Shown piece by piece: positions 1 through 11,285 of a stretch of 64,000 bases of DNA. The stretch comes from Mesocentrotus franciscanus (taxonomy: Eukaryota > Echinodermata > Echinoidea > Camarodonta > Strongylocentrotidae). Numbering within the stretch: the first letter of the stretch is position 1; every line of letters starts with the position of its first letter. The stretch is taken from NCBI GenBank assembly GCA_037976565.1, contig CP137680.1:26740873-26804872 (forward strand), written 5' to 3'. Under the pieces are notes generated by a model, which saw only the letters and a list, made by a program, of their open reading frames with translations, was not told where the DNA came from and made no database searches. A program made the translations under genes and the position numbers.

Positions 1-116
1 ATGTCGTATAGGTGCGCAGTTTGCTGCTGAAATGGAAATAAAATGGAAGCGGAAATGAGAGGTCAGGTCTCCTTTCGCGCGCGATCCGACGTTAAGCCCC
101 GCCCAGTTAGACTAGT

Positions 117-361
117 TCCGTCCACACACAAAATTTCCATGATTAAGCGTGATTAGGCGTGATTAGTTATTGAGTTCTAGTTCGAAACGATGCCCAAACC
201 TGCGTTTCGTTATACGACGTATCGTTAGTAAGCGTCCACACACACAATTTCATCATATAACTATCGCGAAACGGTATAACTATCGCGAAACGGTATAACT
301 ATCGCGAAACGGTATAACTAATCACGCCTAATCACTGAAAATGTTGTGTGTGGACAGGGGG
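117..361. repeat. Foldback MITE with 19-bp tandem units
   Basis: The left arm, from GTCCACACACAAAATTTCC through gattaggcgtgattagtta, is complementary to the right arm, which runs from taactaatcacgcctaatca to GTGTGTGGACAGGGG. Inside, the 19-bp unit tataactatcgcgaaacgg occurs three times head to tail (256-312). The left boundary is uncertain because similar GC-rich sequence runs to the window start. Confidence 0.55.
256..312. repeat. 19-bp tandem repeat, three copies
   Basis: Three exact copies of tataactatcgcgaaacgg. They are richer in CpG than the AT-rich surroundings and sit inside the foldback element. Confidence 0.9.
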
Positions 362-418
362 TATGTTTCATATCTATGCTGTTTATGATAAGTGGTCTAG
401 CCATGGAATCATCTTTGT

Positions 419-490
419 ATGTTCTGAGTCAGAAGGGCAGTAATGACAGACTTGACATAGAGTTATAATACCCTTCTGGCTCTCATCAGA
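419..490. repeat. Short hairpin repeat (SCHR), copy 1
   Basis: The left arm, ctgagtcagaagggcagtaa, pairs with ttataatacccttctggctc. It belongs to a dispersed family of about 75-bp palindromes seen about ten times in this window. This copy is decayed, with several mismatches. Confidence 0.5.
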
Positions 491-1075
491 TTAGCATCCC
501 TCCTAATGCTGTTTAAATTGCATTATCAGAAACAGACACTATATTCTATAATGCTAGATGTATAATGAATATGCACATTTTAATAATATGCTGTAATATG
601 TCCCTATTAAAACATTTTACAAAATTGCTCTGTCTAGGCGACTTCCTTTTTTAATATAATATTTTCTCTATTATTCAATAAAATCCTAATACAGTATCAG
701 TTCTATGCATTTGTAATTTCAATCTTGTAATATGATTTTTTTTTTTTGTATATATATTTTTGTGCGTGTGTCACTCCTTTGTGTGCAATTTTTTAAAACG
801 TGCCTTTAATATTTTTTTCCCTCAGTTAATTTATCAAGCCACTGTGTTTTGTCAAACCTGCTGTATTTCATTGTTACATTCATCTTTTTGGTTGGCATGA
901 CTAAGTATGAATACTAAAATGAGTCATTGAATATATTACTTGTGACATTTGATATTTCCTCATCTTTGTGCGTGAGATAATGGTGCTCCAGCCTTATATG
1001 CTTCAGTGATATTTGCTTTATTCTGACGGGGATATATGATAACGAGGAGTTACTAGCACTCCTTGATTATATGGT
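491..1075. other. AT-rich spacer, nothing recognised
   Basis: There is no coding exon, RNA gene or clear repeat here. A short T-run with TATATA lies near 735-760. Confidence 0.5.
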
Positions 1076-1215
1076 CGAGATTAGGGTTGAAATTAGGTTT
1101 TAAGGTCAAGGTTAGAGTGAGGTCTAGTGTCAGGTCAAGGGTTGAGGTCAGGAGTTTATTTATTTAGTGTCGGACATTGACCGAAGAGCAATTGTTGCCA
1201 GAACATGCACCTGCG
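1076..1215. repeat. Degenerate TTAGGG-like block plus shared 3' segment
   Basis: A run of decayed units such as ttagggttgaaattagg and gtcaagggttgaggtcag is followed by gaagagcaattgttgccaga. The same order (TTAGGG-like block, then gagaagcaatcgttgcagga) recurs at 31185-31345, which marks a dispersed repeat and not a telomere. Confidence 0.5.
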
Positions 1216-1854
1216 TGAAACTATATTTCTTCAAATTTAATTACACAAATGTGAACATTTCAGTGACAGATAATGTCCTATAAAGCATGTTTGTTCCATG
1301 TACAGGGAAGCCTTGAATCTCTGGGACCTTGTGTTTTAATTGACTTAAAGTGTGTTTGCTTTGGTATTCTTAATCAAGATGGACATCTTAATTACAAGAA
1401 ACACATGTGTTCTTGGCTGATTAATTCAATTACAATGATATTACAATGTCCAAACATTTTCAGAAAACAGATAAATATTGTAACAGACTGTCACTGCAGT
1501 GCCAATGACGAATGATACAAGCCACATCTCTCACAAGTCCATGGCTGTTTTAAATCATTGTAGTGATCACTCAGTTTCAATGTCATTCAGTACATGTTAT
1601 AAGCTGTGTTCAGACTTGACATGATAAACTGCCTCATAAAACCACTGCGGCAAAATATAAGTATAAATGAACGGCAAGAGGTCATTTTAACGCATGGTAA
1701 AAAGGGAAAAGTTTAAAACATAGGTGGTTTCAACAATTGGAAGAACCCATGCATCCCCATGCACTGATTTATGTGTTATAAGACCCCTACCCAAAAAAGT
1801 AATGATAACATTACTGTGGCAAGCTATGACGTATAAATGAATAACAAGAGGCAA
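1216..1854. other. Unannotated spacer
   Basis: An 80-codon open frame (1273-1515) has no recognisable domain and no splice-site support. The words gtataaatga and acaagaggc recur near 1655 and 1830, which suggests an old repeat. Nothing else is seen. Confidence 0.4.
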
Positions 1855-2245
1855 TTAAAGATAAAGTTGAGTTCTGGTCATGTGATTGCATTGTGGAAGA
1901 AACGATGTGGAATCGATCAGAAAAGGTTTATCATCTAGCATATAAGTATTGGTGTGTACTACAAGGTTTTGGAATCATCAAAATGATAAGAAATTTGGCC
2001 CAGTCTTGGTAACGTTACAAGCACTGTACACAGAAAGATGTATATGGGACTACACGAACATGTGGCATAAAAATCTGTCCCGATTTTTATGATGTTACAT
2101 GCCATTATTAGAATATTAAGGCATTTGAAGAGCTATGCTTTTCAGGGCACATTTTTTATCAGATGTTCTTCCACACTTGCATAATAACAATGAAACGCTC
2201 ACAAATAATTTGTCATCTCTTCCCAGAACTCAACCTTCTCTTTAA
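1855..2245 (+). mobile_element. TTAA-flanked MITE, AGATAAAG family, copy 1
   Basis: A non-autonomous DNA transposon of about 390 bp. It opens TTAA-AGATAAAGTTGAGTTCTGG and closes CCAGAACTCAACCTTCTC-TTTAA, so the ends are inverted repeats and TTAA stands at both edges. The interior (ggaatcgatcagaaaaggtt, ttggcccagtcttggtaa) recurs at 6165-6576, 35702-36092 (inverted) and 62573-62965, with a decayed copy at 60196-60625. It has no coding capacity. Confidence 0.85.
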
Positions 2246-2757
2246 GTCCAAGGATTAAATAAAACACTATAACATGATAAATGAATGCAACAATGCACAG
2301 GTCCCATGTGTACCCATGTACACCCATGTACTGATTCGTTAGTTATAACTTAGATACAGAAATGTGAAGTGAACTACACTCATCTCATTTTAATTTGCTG
2401 CCGCAATTTGGTTTTTGTTTTTTTTTTGAAATTGTTATTGCCTCTGTCTGATCAGATTATCAAGGTCTGCATCATCTTCTCCAACCTCAAGCATCCATCT
2501 TAATTTGGTCTCTAGGGAGATAGGGTTGTAAGGTCAAGAGCTCAGCATCTCAAGAATGGAACAAAGGATGTGTTTACTCTTCATTGCAGCTAGGTCACTC
2601 TAGACTTTATATTTAATTATTCAGAGTGTGAAATGATAAAAAAATTATGTCAACCTTGACTACAAAATAATTACATAATTACCCACTGGGGCCTGGACTG
2701 CTAGAATATCTTTAGAATATTTAAAATCATAAAGTAGTTTCTCTATTCAAACTATTG
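2246..2757. other. Unannotated spacer
   Basis: AT-rich, with no gene or clear repeat recognised. Confidence 0.4.
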
Positions 2758-2902
2758 TCTGTTTGGAACCAGATGGCCGAAGGGCATTAACTCTGTATAA
2801 ATAATAATAATAATAAAAACGGTGCTTATAAAGCGCTTTCCACCGAAGTCTCTAAGCGCTAAAATGATATGAGTTAATGCCTTACTGACTCCAAACAGAT
2901 GC
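2758..2902. repeat. Short hairpin repeat, copy 2, split by an insertion
   Basis: The arms tctgtttggaaccag..aagggcattaactc and gagttaatgcc..gactccaaacag are good complements. The loop is enlarged by about 70 bp (around 2801-2868) holding (ATA)n and aaagcgctttccaccgaag, a retroposon-tail-like insertion. Confidence 0.65.
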
Positions 2903-2904
2903 TA

Positions 2905-3483
2905 TAGGCCCATTTACACATCTCAAACACCATTTTGAAAAATCATCAATTTTTCAGACTGCCATTTATACTACTGTAAAAACCCATAAAAAAAAAAAAA
3001 AAGTTTGCTCCTACTGATTTTTTGGTGAGTGGTCAAATGACCTTCTGCTTTCTTTCTTTATACACACAATGGCCCAACGTATAAATTTACTCTTACTCAT
3101 GTATTATACATTTGTTTCTATATTTTGTATATTGTTTGCATACCTTATGTTTTATATAATTATCCATATTTGTTGTATAACTGATTTGTTTGATTGCAGA
3201 AAATAAAGTCTTTGAAATAAAATAAAAAATGCACCACTCGTCAGTGCCCTGCATGCATTAGCATGGAAGCGAGGAGAATCACGTGAGCAAAAATCGGTAT
3301 CTGACCAAATTTTGCATTTACACTGCAAACATCAGTGAAACTTCGGCAGGCATAAAAAAAAAACACACTCCAGAGGTGGATTATTTCTTGCGTTTGCCGC
3401 TGGTTGCTATGCTATATGCAACTCTCAGCGAAACATCAGAATGTGAGAAAAGTCTATGATTTATTGTTCTAGTGTAAATGCAG
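2905..3483 (+). repeat. Dispersed MITE-like repeat interrupted by a LINE-like tail
   Basis: The outer parts (caaacaccattttgaaaaat, ctgccatttatactactg, then cacactccagaggtgga and agtgtaaatgcag) are related in inverse orientation to 41395-41585. The interior, about 3060-3222, is a different unit with the tail gaaataaaataaa. Confidence 0.5.
3060..3222 (+). mobile_element. Probable LINE 3' end (truncated)
   Basis: An AT-rich segment ending tgattgcagaaaataaagtctttgaaataaaataaa. An AATAAA-type signal followed by a simple A-rich tail is what a 5'-truncated non-LTR retrotransposon leaves behind. No reverse transcriptase frame remains. Confidence 0.4.
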
Positions 3484-4260
3484 CTTATGTTTAATTTCAA
3501 GAAAGATGCATCGTTTAGATTCAAAATTTTACGAATATGTTATCGCCCCTTCTGGCTCTTGACAGGTGATTTTATGCATGGAATCAGACAGTAATTTCAT
3601 TAATTAAATTGAAAGAATGTAATGGTACTAAACATATCAACATAAAAAAAAGGGAAATCCAAAGTTTCGAACTCCAGCTAAAATAACCGGATGGAATTTG
3701 GAGTTGGTACATGTACAGTTGTATGTGATAACAAGCTTATCTTGCCTTGATAACTTCAGTCTGATCAGATTGAGAACATTTGTGTTTTCAATCACATCTT
3801 ATGCACGTGCAGACACTCTAGCTTGGAATTCTTTTGAACGTGCAGAAACTCTAGTTGGGAATTCTCCTGAATGTTTTTTTGTCCTTGCTATCTTAGTCTA
3901 CTTCTTTCCTCTTTCTAATGGAGTGAAATGGGGATGAGGCAGGGGGGAGGCACAAAAAAGAGCAGTGGATGGCTTTGTTCTTCTTTAAAAAAATCATAAT
4001 TTTTATTATTAGTGATGATAGTGATGATACAACTACTACTACTACTACTTTTGGGTTTACTTGGGTTTACTTTGGCGTAGAGACGTAAAGCTAAAACTAA
4101 GTTAAACTACTACTACTACGACTAATAATAATAATAATACAAATTTATGATGTACCTTTTCCCCGAGGATACTTTTCCCAGAATATTCTATAATCCTACT
4201 TTAGCAATCCTGTGAATCCTCCTACTTTGAGTTTCCATTATAAGGCATTCAAGCAGTGCA
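3484..4260. other. Spacer with CTA/AAT triplet runs
   Basis: (CTA)n and (AAT)n runs lie at 4028-4140, with the short repeat gggtttacttgggtttactt at 4053. A 79-codon frame at 3698-3937 is unsupported. No gene is seen. Confidence 0.4.
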
Positions 4261-5464
4261 TATACAGGCGCAGCGGAGCACCCCAATTACCGAGCGATCG
4301 ACTCTCGTCCAGTAAACATCATTTGCATAAAATAAACAATTGTGTACCGATTGATGCGAAAAAAAGTAAACAAATTTCGAAGGCAAATTCTTCATTAATT
4401 TGATGAATATCAGCAATCAAAGCTACTAAATCGATTATTTAAAAATGTGCAAGACACTCATGTGTATAACAAAAGTTATTGATGCACCGAAAATGTGAAA
4501 TTTAAGGGATAATTTTGACGAAAAAAAACGAAAAATGAGATACGAAATCACCGTAAAATTTACCATTTTTTCGAGACCGCCAAGAATTGCCTCATATGAA
4601 CAGAAAAGAAATTTAATAATCTCAATCCTTCTGAAATATCTCTTTTTATAGTTGCTGGATAGGGTAGAGTCAGAGAAAACATACCCCAACGTCCGAATCT
4701 CATCGAACAAAAACAAGCCTTCGTGTGCGCAATATGTTATGACCAGTCCTATTCATTCAAATGTATGTTATGTCAGGGAAACCTCGCGTGTGCCTGGGTT
4801 ATACATGTGTTGCCGGCCGAATGCACTGAGCCCGAAGACGCATGCGCAGAGAATAGGGACTCTTAGATTTGCACGACGAGCGTGCACCTGCTGCGTGGAC
4901 ATCCTTTTAAGGCAATGTGACGTCCTTTTAAGGCACTGCCGGGCAGACTGCCAGTGCTCGACAGTGCCTTAAAAGGACGTCACATTGCCTTAAAAGGATG
5001 TCCACGCAGCAGTCCACGTTCTCATCGTGCAAATCTAAAAGTCCCTGAAGCCCCATGAAACAGAACTTATAACTATAAAAATACTCCATCGGCCAGCGAA
5101 AATTTCGCCCATGTATGGATTCAACCCTCATGAACATTCATACTAAGTCTCTACTTCCTGCATTGCTGGATAGGGGAGAGTCAGAAAAAAATAGACGGCG
5201 TGTTTATCGAGGGGTGAAGCTCATATCTCGAGTTTTATTCCATGGAATTTCATATTTATTTCACTGATATCAAGTTCATAATAATTGTAGTTAGTATGGA
5301 AAGTTTCATAGCGATATTGGCAGTAATAAAGGCGCAACGCGAATTTTAAGATTTTACATTCTAGCAAACACATGTTCGGATTCACGTAGATGTCCGTTGG
5401 TTATTCAAATAGAACGGGCCGTTAATGATATGCTAATTGGGGTGCTCCGCTGGGCCTGTATATA
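4261..5464. mobile_element. 1.2 kb TIR element with internal hairpin
   Basis: The left end TATACAGGCGCAGCGGAGCA and the right end TGCTCCGCTGGGCCTGTATA are inverted repeats that continue through CCCCAATTA. TATA-rich sequence flanks both sides. In the middle, arms of about 75 bp (4864-4938 and 4962-5037) form a near-perfect hairpin. The phrase gctggatagggtagagtcag (4653) returns as gctggataggggagagtcag (5165). No transposase frame is seen, so it is non-autonomous. The superfamily is unassigned. Confidence 0.7.
4864..5037. repeat. Long near-perfect hairpin
   Basis: The left arm contains gacatccttttaaggcaatg and gacgtccttttaaggcactg. The right arm contains their exact complements, cagtgccttaaaaggacgtc and cattgccttaaaaggatgtc. 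The arms are about 75 bp with a loop of about 23 bp. Open frames of 106 and 69 codons on opposite strands here are products of the palindrome. Confidence 0.9.
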
Positions 5465-5830
5465 TATATATATACAGTGCATTTCCCTGGGGTCAAGAGT
5501 GGCAAATTTCAATGAATGTCTTGACACATGATGATGGTCATACAGTGTGTGTGGGTTAGAACTGTGTACCTGATCCACAGTTCACTGACTTATATGCTTG
5601 ATGATGACACCTACATCTCATATTTTGAAATATTGACAGGTATATCCCTTGAAATTTTTCACATGAAGTCCCTCCTCATGTTCTTGAGAGGATGAGATAA
5701 CGCATGATCTTTCTACTGACTTTTGACCTCCACAGATCAAGTAAATCATTTCAAGAATTTTTGAAGTGGCTATGTCCCTGGTATATTCAACTCATAAAGG
5801 CTATTTTTTATCAGTGAATGAAGGACATGT

Positions 5831-5904
5831 TGTCCGTTTGGAGCTACATAGGCTTTAATCATATACTTTAACAAAGAGTTAACGCTCTTGTGACTCCAAA
5901 CAGA
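5831..5904. repeat. Short hairpin repeat, copy 3
   Basis: The arms tgtccgtttggagctacata and ttgtgactccaaacag carry the family words GTTTGGAG and CTCCAAAC, with a loop of tttaacaaagagttaacgct. This copy is moderately decayed. The rest of 5465-6164 is unremarkable spacer. Confidence 0.6.
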
Positions 5905-6164
5905 GATGTAATGCGTTTAATGAAAAAAATGGAAGGAGATAAGGACTACAGAGATTAATAGAGAGGCTACCAGGGACTTAAGTTTATTTTTTGAGGGGGT
6001 GGGGTGTGTGGCATATATGGAGAAAAATGGATTTGGGAGCCCCTCCCCCTAAAGAATCACTTCATGACCATTCCAAACAATTTTTTGGTAGTTGGTTAAT
6101 TGTAAGAACCATAATTTCTTTTCTTCTCTGATATTACAGACTGTTGAGCCTCTTACGTGAGCAT

Positions 6165-6576
6165 TTAAAGATAAAGACCAGTTCTGGTCGTGCGATTGCA
6201 TTGTGAAAGAAACGTTGTGGAATCGATCAGAAAAGGTTGATCATCTAGCATATAAGTATTGGTGTGTACTGCAAGGTTCTGGAATCATCAAAATGATTAG
6301 AAATTTGGCCCAGTCTTGGTAAAGTTACAAGTACTGTACACAGAAAGATGTATATGGGACTACGCGACCACGTGCGCGATATCTATTTGGTCCCAAGAGA
6401 TATAATAATTTACCAAATACATGTATATCAATTAGTAGGCGGTTTCCCGACTTTGTCGGCAAAATTTTTATCAACCTGTATTAGTCAAAACATATTCTTT
6501 CACATGATTGGTAATGAGAGCTTCCATTTCAATTTTTTGAGAGAGGGGCGTTTCCAAAACTGGTCTTTACCTTTAA
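6165..6576 (+). mobile_element. TTAA-flanked MITE, AGATAAAG family, copy 2
   Basis: It opens TTAAAGATAAAGACCAGTTC and closes AACTGGTCTTTACCTTTAA. It shares its interior with copy 4 (62573-62965), including the subfamily-specific acgtgcgcgatatctatttg and ttagtaggcggtttccc. The 80-codon open frame inside is shared with copy 4 only because the repeat is. Confidence 0.85.
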
Positions 6577-6585
6577 TTAAGCCTC

Positions 6586-7124
6586 TTTAAAGATACTATG
6601 TCCCTTTTGCAGCCAACATCAAATTCTGTAGAACTTTGCAGGAATTATGAATATGTCATGTATGTCCTATCTGTGAAATTTAAACGTTAGCAGTGTCCTA
6701 ATATTCAAATTATGCAAAGAAACCCGTTTACTTGCTAGACTTCACTGTCAGACACTATTGAGTGACTGACTGGCTTTTTCATCTTTGGTAATAACATACA
6801 TAAAATGAGCTGTAAAGGGTACATGAGCATTTGTCTACATCAATAACCCACTTCTTGTAATGGCCAAAATTAAACTGATTGAATCTTTGCGCAGCATAAA
6901 ACGTACGACCATTCGGTACAATGGTCTGAAAAATCAGACTATTACTTACTGGCTCTATAGCTCCTAAGTCGATTCGACAACTAATAGTCGTTATTTTCCC
7001 ACTTAAAGACATTTTCAAGCCCCCTTTTTTTTAGGGAAGTTCTAAATTAGTATTGTCTTTCAAATGCCGCTGGAATTTAACCTTTTCATTTTTTTGGCCT
7101 GCAAATGGGACATAGTACCTTTAA
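6586..7124. mobile_element. TTAA-flanked MITE, GATACTATGTCCC family
   Basis: The left end TTTAAAGATACTATGTCCC is mirrored by the right end GGGACATAGTACCTTTAA, and the next bases (ttttgcag / ctgcaaat) continue the inverted repeat. It starts 10 bp after the previous MITE ends. It is about 540 bp with no transposase. Confidence 0.8.
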
Positions 7125-8155
7125 TGAATATCTTATAACTATTTTTTGTGTGTCATGCTGTTATTATTGTCATTATTTTTTTAATTTTTAATTTCTTTCT
7201 TTATTTTATTATAGTATTATTATTATCATTAGTAGTAGTAGTATTAATTTTTTTTTGGGGGGGGGAGGGGGGGGGGAGAGAGATTACAAATTATTGAGCA
7301 TCTTCACATTATTAAAACATTGTGTCTCGTGCTGTTTTTGTTGTCATGCCAAAGCATCAACCTGCTTCTTCAACGTCTTCTGATTTGACGAAACCATAAA
7401 GGCACATGTATGATTCTATATTTGGATTGGGTTCCAGCTGTGTGCTGTCATGCATGCAAAGAAAGTAATTAAGTTGTGGGAGAAGTGCTCATGATATAGG
7501 TATGTTATTTGGATGATGTTTACTTCAGAATGATGTATTAGCACCCAGTGCAATCAACATCTAACATCTTAATACTTTAACCCATTGAGTGCTATGTCAG
7601 AGATGACATGGTATGAGGTGCACTAAAAGTGGAATTTAAATGAAAGTAACATTGCATCCGATGGGTTAAAGGTAATGCAAAGTTTTGGGAAATTTTGAAA
7701 TTGGATGGATAAATATTCTTTAAATTTTTGATATATTTGGATGCCCCTGTAGATGTATTAGAAGCACCGCAAAATTTAGCCCCTAAAACACTTCTGCTTT
7801 TGAGCAAATTGAATAATCAAAATTTACCGGTGCTCCCGGTAAATTTCAAATATTTCAAATAGCGCCTAAGGCCATTTCCATGGTAGCTGCGACAATGAAA
7901 ATCTCAGAATATGCAGTTCCGATATATTATTTTCAAACAGGAATAGCAAATCGGTCGATTATAGTCAAGAAACATTGTTTTAAAGCTAAAGTAATATCAG
8001 CTATACAACATAAAGGATTTATTATTTACAATTTTATCACTTTAAACTCAATTTCAACCGCGACAACGATCATTGAATATTGTAAAATCGCATATGCTTC
8101 CAATATGTTCATTTGAACCAAATTCATGACCCCATACCAAAACTTTGTAATACCT
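7125..8155. other. Unannotated spacer
   Basis: It contains a G-run with flanking T-run (7241-7280). A segment at 7571-7665 has complementary words (cccattgagtgc ... gatgggttaa), a possible decayed palindrome. No gene is seen. Confidence 0.4.
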
Positions 8156-9399
8156 TTAAAGGGCAAGTCCACTCCAAAAATAACTGACTTTCAATAAAAG
8201 CAGAAAAATCAGACAAACCAATAAAAAAAGGTTTGAGCAAAATCGGATAACTAATAAGAAAGTTATGAATTTTTGAAAAAGTATGTAAAACTATGGAACA
8301 ATGAGAATCACAACACAAATTGCCAAGATGGTTATCAGTTTGTGACGTCATGTCCTCACAACTTATCAATTGCTTTACATGTATATAGTTTAATCCCATT
8401 AATTTCCCTTTTTATCCCCCAAAACTTGATTTCCCCATGCCTTTGCCCAGGTTATATGATTTCTATCATATTGCATGCATGACATTTCCCCAAAACTTTT
8501 ATGAATTTTGAAGAATTGATACTATTTTCTGAATATTGTATTTCATAATTATTGATTTTTATATAAATAGTTTATCAAAATTCAAATTTTCATGATTTAA
8601 CTGGACAAAAATTACTCTTTATTTGTGCATCCACACCAAAACACATGACTAACAATCTTAGACCCCGTTCTCACTCACTTTGAAAGTGGTCTTAGTTAGA
8701 CCGCTCCAGAGGAACAGGTCTTGAGGAATGGTTTGCGAGCGTTCACACTCCGAGCAGTTTTTTATGGCTCAAACCGCTTCACGAGTCAAAGTGATCTTGT
8801 TGCTATGGCAGCTCAGGTCAGCGGGTCAATTTTTTCGCGCGCGGAATACAAACCGTATGTACCGTACTACACGTTTCGCGCGGAACGTCGCTAGCTCACT
8901 TCCATTCAAAGTACGCTTCCGTTCACATTGCACGTTAGAGCGGTCCAAACTGTTCTTAATAAGACCCGTTCCTCAAGACCACCTCCCGAGGTGGTCTTCT
9001 GGAGTGGTCCAGAAGTCCACTCCTGGACCACTTTGACCGTTCTTACTCACCTAAGAACCGCTCCTGAGGAATGGGTCTTAGTTAGACCGCTCCAACAAAG
9101 TGAATGAGAACAGGGTCTAACTTGGATGCTGGTGTGAAGAAATAAGATTCTTAGGGTGAAAATAGGAAATTTATATTATCAATATGAAGAAAATAATTAG
9201 TGGATAGTGAGGACCATACGTCACAGACTCATGAGTGAGTTGCCAATTTGTGTAGTGATTTTCAAAGTTTTTCATGTCATTAAAAATTCATAACTTTCTT
9301 ATTAGTTATCCGATTTTGCTCAAACTTTTTTTGATTGGTTTGTCTGATTTTTCTGGTTCTATTGAAAGTAAGTTATTTTTGGAGTGGACTTGGCTTTAA
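8156..9399 (+). mobile_element. TTAA-flanked MITE, AAGTCCACTCC family, copy 1 (interrupted)
   Basis: The left end TTTAAAGGGCAAGTCCACTCC and the right end GGAGTGGACTTGGCTTTAA are inverted, and the arms run about 130 bp (words gacaaaccaat, cggataactaataagaaag). TTAA is at both edges. A Harbinger-like MITE (8661-9117) is inserted inside; without it the element is about 785 bp, the size of the copies at 37764-38541 and 55958-56738. Confidence 0.9.
8661..9117 (+). mobile_element. PIF/Harbinger-like MITE, copy 1 (nested)
   Basis: The ends are GACCCCGTTCTCACTCACTT and its inverted counterpart ATGAGAACAGGGTC, flanked by TTA and TAA. The uninterrupted relatives of the host repeat read caatc-TAA-cttgg at this point, so 3 bp of target were duplicated. 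A 3-bp T(A/T)A duplication is the hallmark of the PIF/Harbinger superfamily. The family word ggtcttgttgctatggcagc lies inside. There is no transposase. Confidence 0.85.
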
Positions 9400-9586
9400 G
9401 TCTGCAATCAGGCATCCAATCCACTGCAATCCAATCCTGGAATTTGAAGTGAAAATATTGAGTTTCCTTCGAATTGAATTCATCACGTGTCATCTCGAAT
9501 GTGTAGATTTTCTTTATTCTTAAATTCAGGATTTTTCATTCAAGGAAATTAAATTAAGAGAATTCATTTTCTTGTTGTTAATGTTG

Positions 9587-9737
9587 TTGTTCTTTCTCCT
9601 ACTCTTTCTCAGTCTCTTAATTTTCCCTCTCTCCTTTCTCTCTCTCTCTCTCTCTCTCCTTTCTCTCTCTCCCTCTCTCTCACTCTCCCTCTCTCCTCTC
9701 TCTCACACTCTCCCTCTCTCCTTCTCACCCTTCTATC
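9587..9737. repeat. (CT)n microsatellite
   Basis: An almost pure TC-dinucleotide tract with occasional CCCT steps. The 70- and 68-codon frames on opposite strands here are low-complexity artefacts. Confidence 0.9.
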
Positions 9738-10148
9738 TCTCTGTAGCATGTCTTTGCAGTTTTTACATCCAAATTTATAGTTAATTCTCTCTACCCCCCA
9801 CACACACACACACAAGAAGACCTTTTATACTTTTACTGGTCTCTATATTCACTATTTGTAACTGCCCCTCTGTCTCATTGAAGTGCAAACATATTAATTT
9901 GCTTATTGTAGTCAAACAATTTTAAAGATTCTTTAGTTGACATGCAGACGCTAGTGTATTTGGTTATGATAAAGTCGCCAGTCATTACAATTTATGAGTT
10001 ATGACTATCGACAAATTTTATAGATCTTCTTTGCATAAAATCCTATGAAAGAATCTGACTTTTATAAATGATACTGATCTGAAAAGGTGAGTTGAATCGC
10101 CAGGGTGTCCCCATGGAAACGGTTGCTAACGGTAGTGGTATGGCTGGC

Positions 10149-10295
10149 ATCTTATCAATGCAAGTTATGGCATAACTTACATCACATAACACTATGGAGA
10201 TGCAATATGAAACTACTCATATCAGTTTCTGTGAGGGCTGGATGCTAGCAATCATATTGCCTTAATGTCAGCCAGCTTGTATGATTAGGTTTCTG
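10149..10295 (+). repeat. 147-bp direct repeat, left copy
   Basis: Identical base for base to 10512-10658, from atcttatcaatgcaagttat to ttgtatgattaggtttctg. The 216 bp between the copies hold a retroposon-like tail. The flanks outside the copies differ. Confidence 0.95.
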
Positions 10296-10384
10296 ATTAT
10301 TTTATTAATCATGATTTCTTAGAAGCGGAGAGGGTGATTTCAAACAGTCTGAATTTTTACAACTAACTTCATAAAGCTGGGATA

Positions 10385-10511
10385 ATAATATGATTGCAGG
10401 GCCCTCAGGGAGAACAGTATTGATACTGTTGAGGCTACCCTTGGTAAACAAGACCTATTATTATTTTATTATTATTATTATTATCATCATCATCATCATC
10501 AACATTCTTTT
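10385..10511 (+). mobile_element. Retroposon 3' tail (LINE/SINE), copy 1
   Basis: The segment aatatgattgcagggccctc, then agggagaacagta, gaggctaccc and gtaaaca, ends in (ATT)n(ATC)n. The same segment recurs at 52247-52350 with a pure (ATT)n tail, so this is the 3' end of a dispersed retroposon. It lies between the two 147-bp repeats. Confidence 0.7.
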
Positions 10512-10658
10512 ATCTTATCAATGCAAGTTATGGCATAACTTACATCACATAACACTATGGAGATGCAATATGAAACTACTCATATCAGTTTCTGTGAGGG
10601 CTGGATGCTAGCAATCATATTGCCTTAATGTCAGCCAGCTTGTATGATTAGGTTTCTG
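10512..10658 (+). repeat. 147-bp direct repeat, right copy
   Basis: Exact copy of 10149-10295. Perfect identity implies a recent event: either an unusually long target duplication or a local duplication. Confidence 0.95.
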
Positions 10659-11285
10659 CATCCAATGCTTTTGGCCATGTCTGTTGACCTCTAAAAAAAA
10701 AGTAATTTAATATGTGATGAATAGCAAAAATGTCAAAATGCATGTTGCTACATGTAGTTTGTTGTTTATTTCCTAGTATTTTTAAGCAAAGGAGAGGTGA
10801 AAATCTTGTATATCCCTACTCCTGATCTACCCACTATTTTCCCTCCTCTTATATTCCTTGTAAATTGTAGGGAATTTAAAATACAGAGCTTCTGGAATTT
10901 CTCTACATGAAAAAAAAGCATGATCTACATATATTTCCTTGGTTTTATCATTTTTTTTCTTCCCCCATGACTATATGCCTACATGGCCCTTATTGGCCCT
11001 TCTTGCCCTGGCCCTTAATGTCCTTTCCACGTATATTGTCAATTTACATTGAAACCTTGATGGGTACTGTTTTATTGAACTGCCATTTTAAAAGAAACAA
11101 TGAATAAAAGGATGAGGAATTCTGATTCACTATTGGCATGTAATGTAAATGGTTAATGACACAGTGAGTCACGCATTCTGTGCCCATTTATTGGGAGGCT
11201 AGAAAAGAGGTTCTCTTCTTTGGCAATCGGTCGCTATCCACAGCAGCAGGGCTTGTCGGGATGCTAGGTTGACCTATAATATTGA

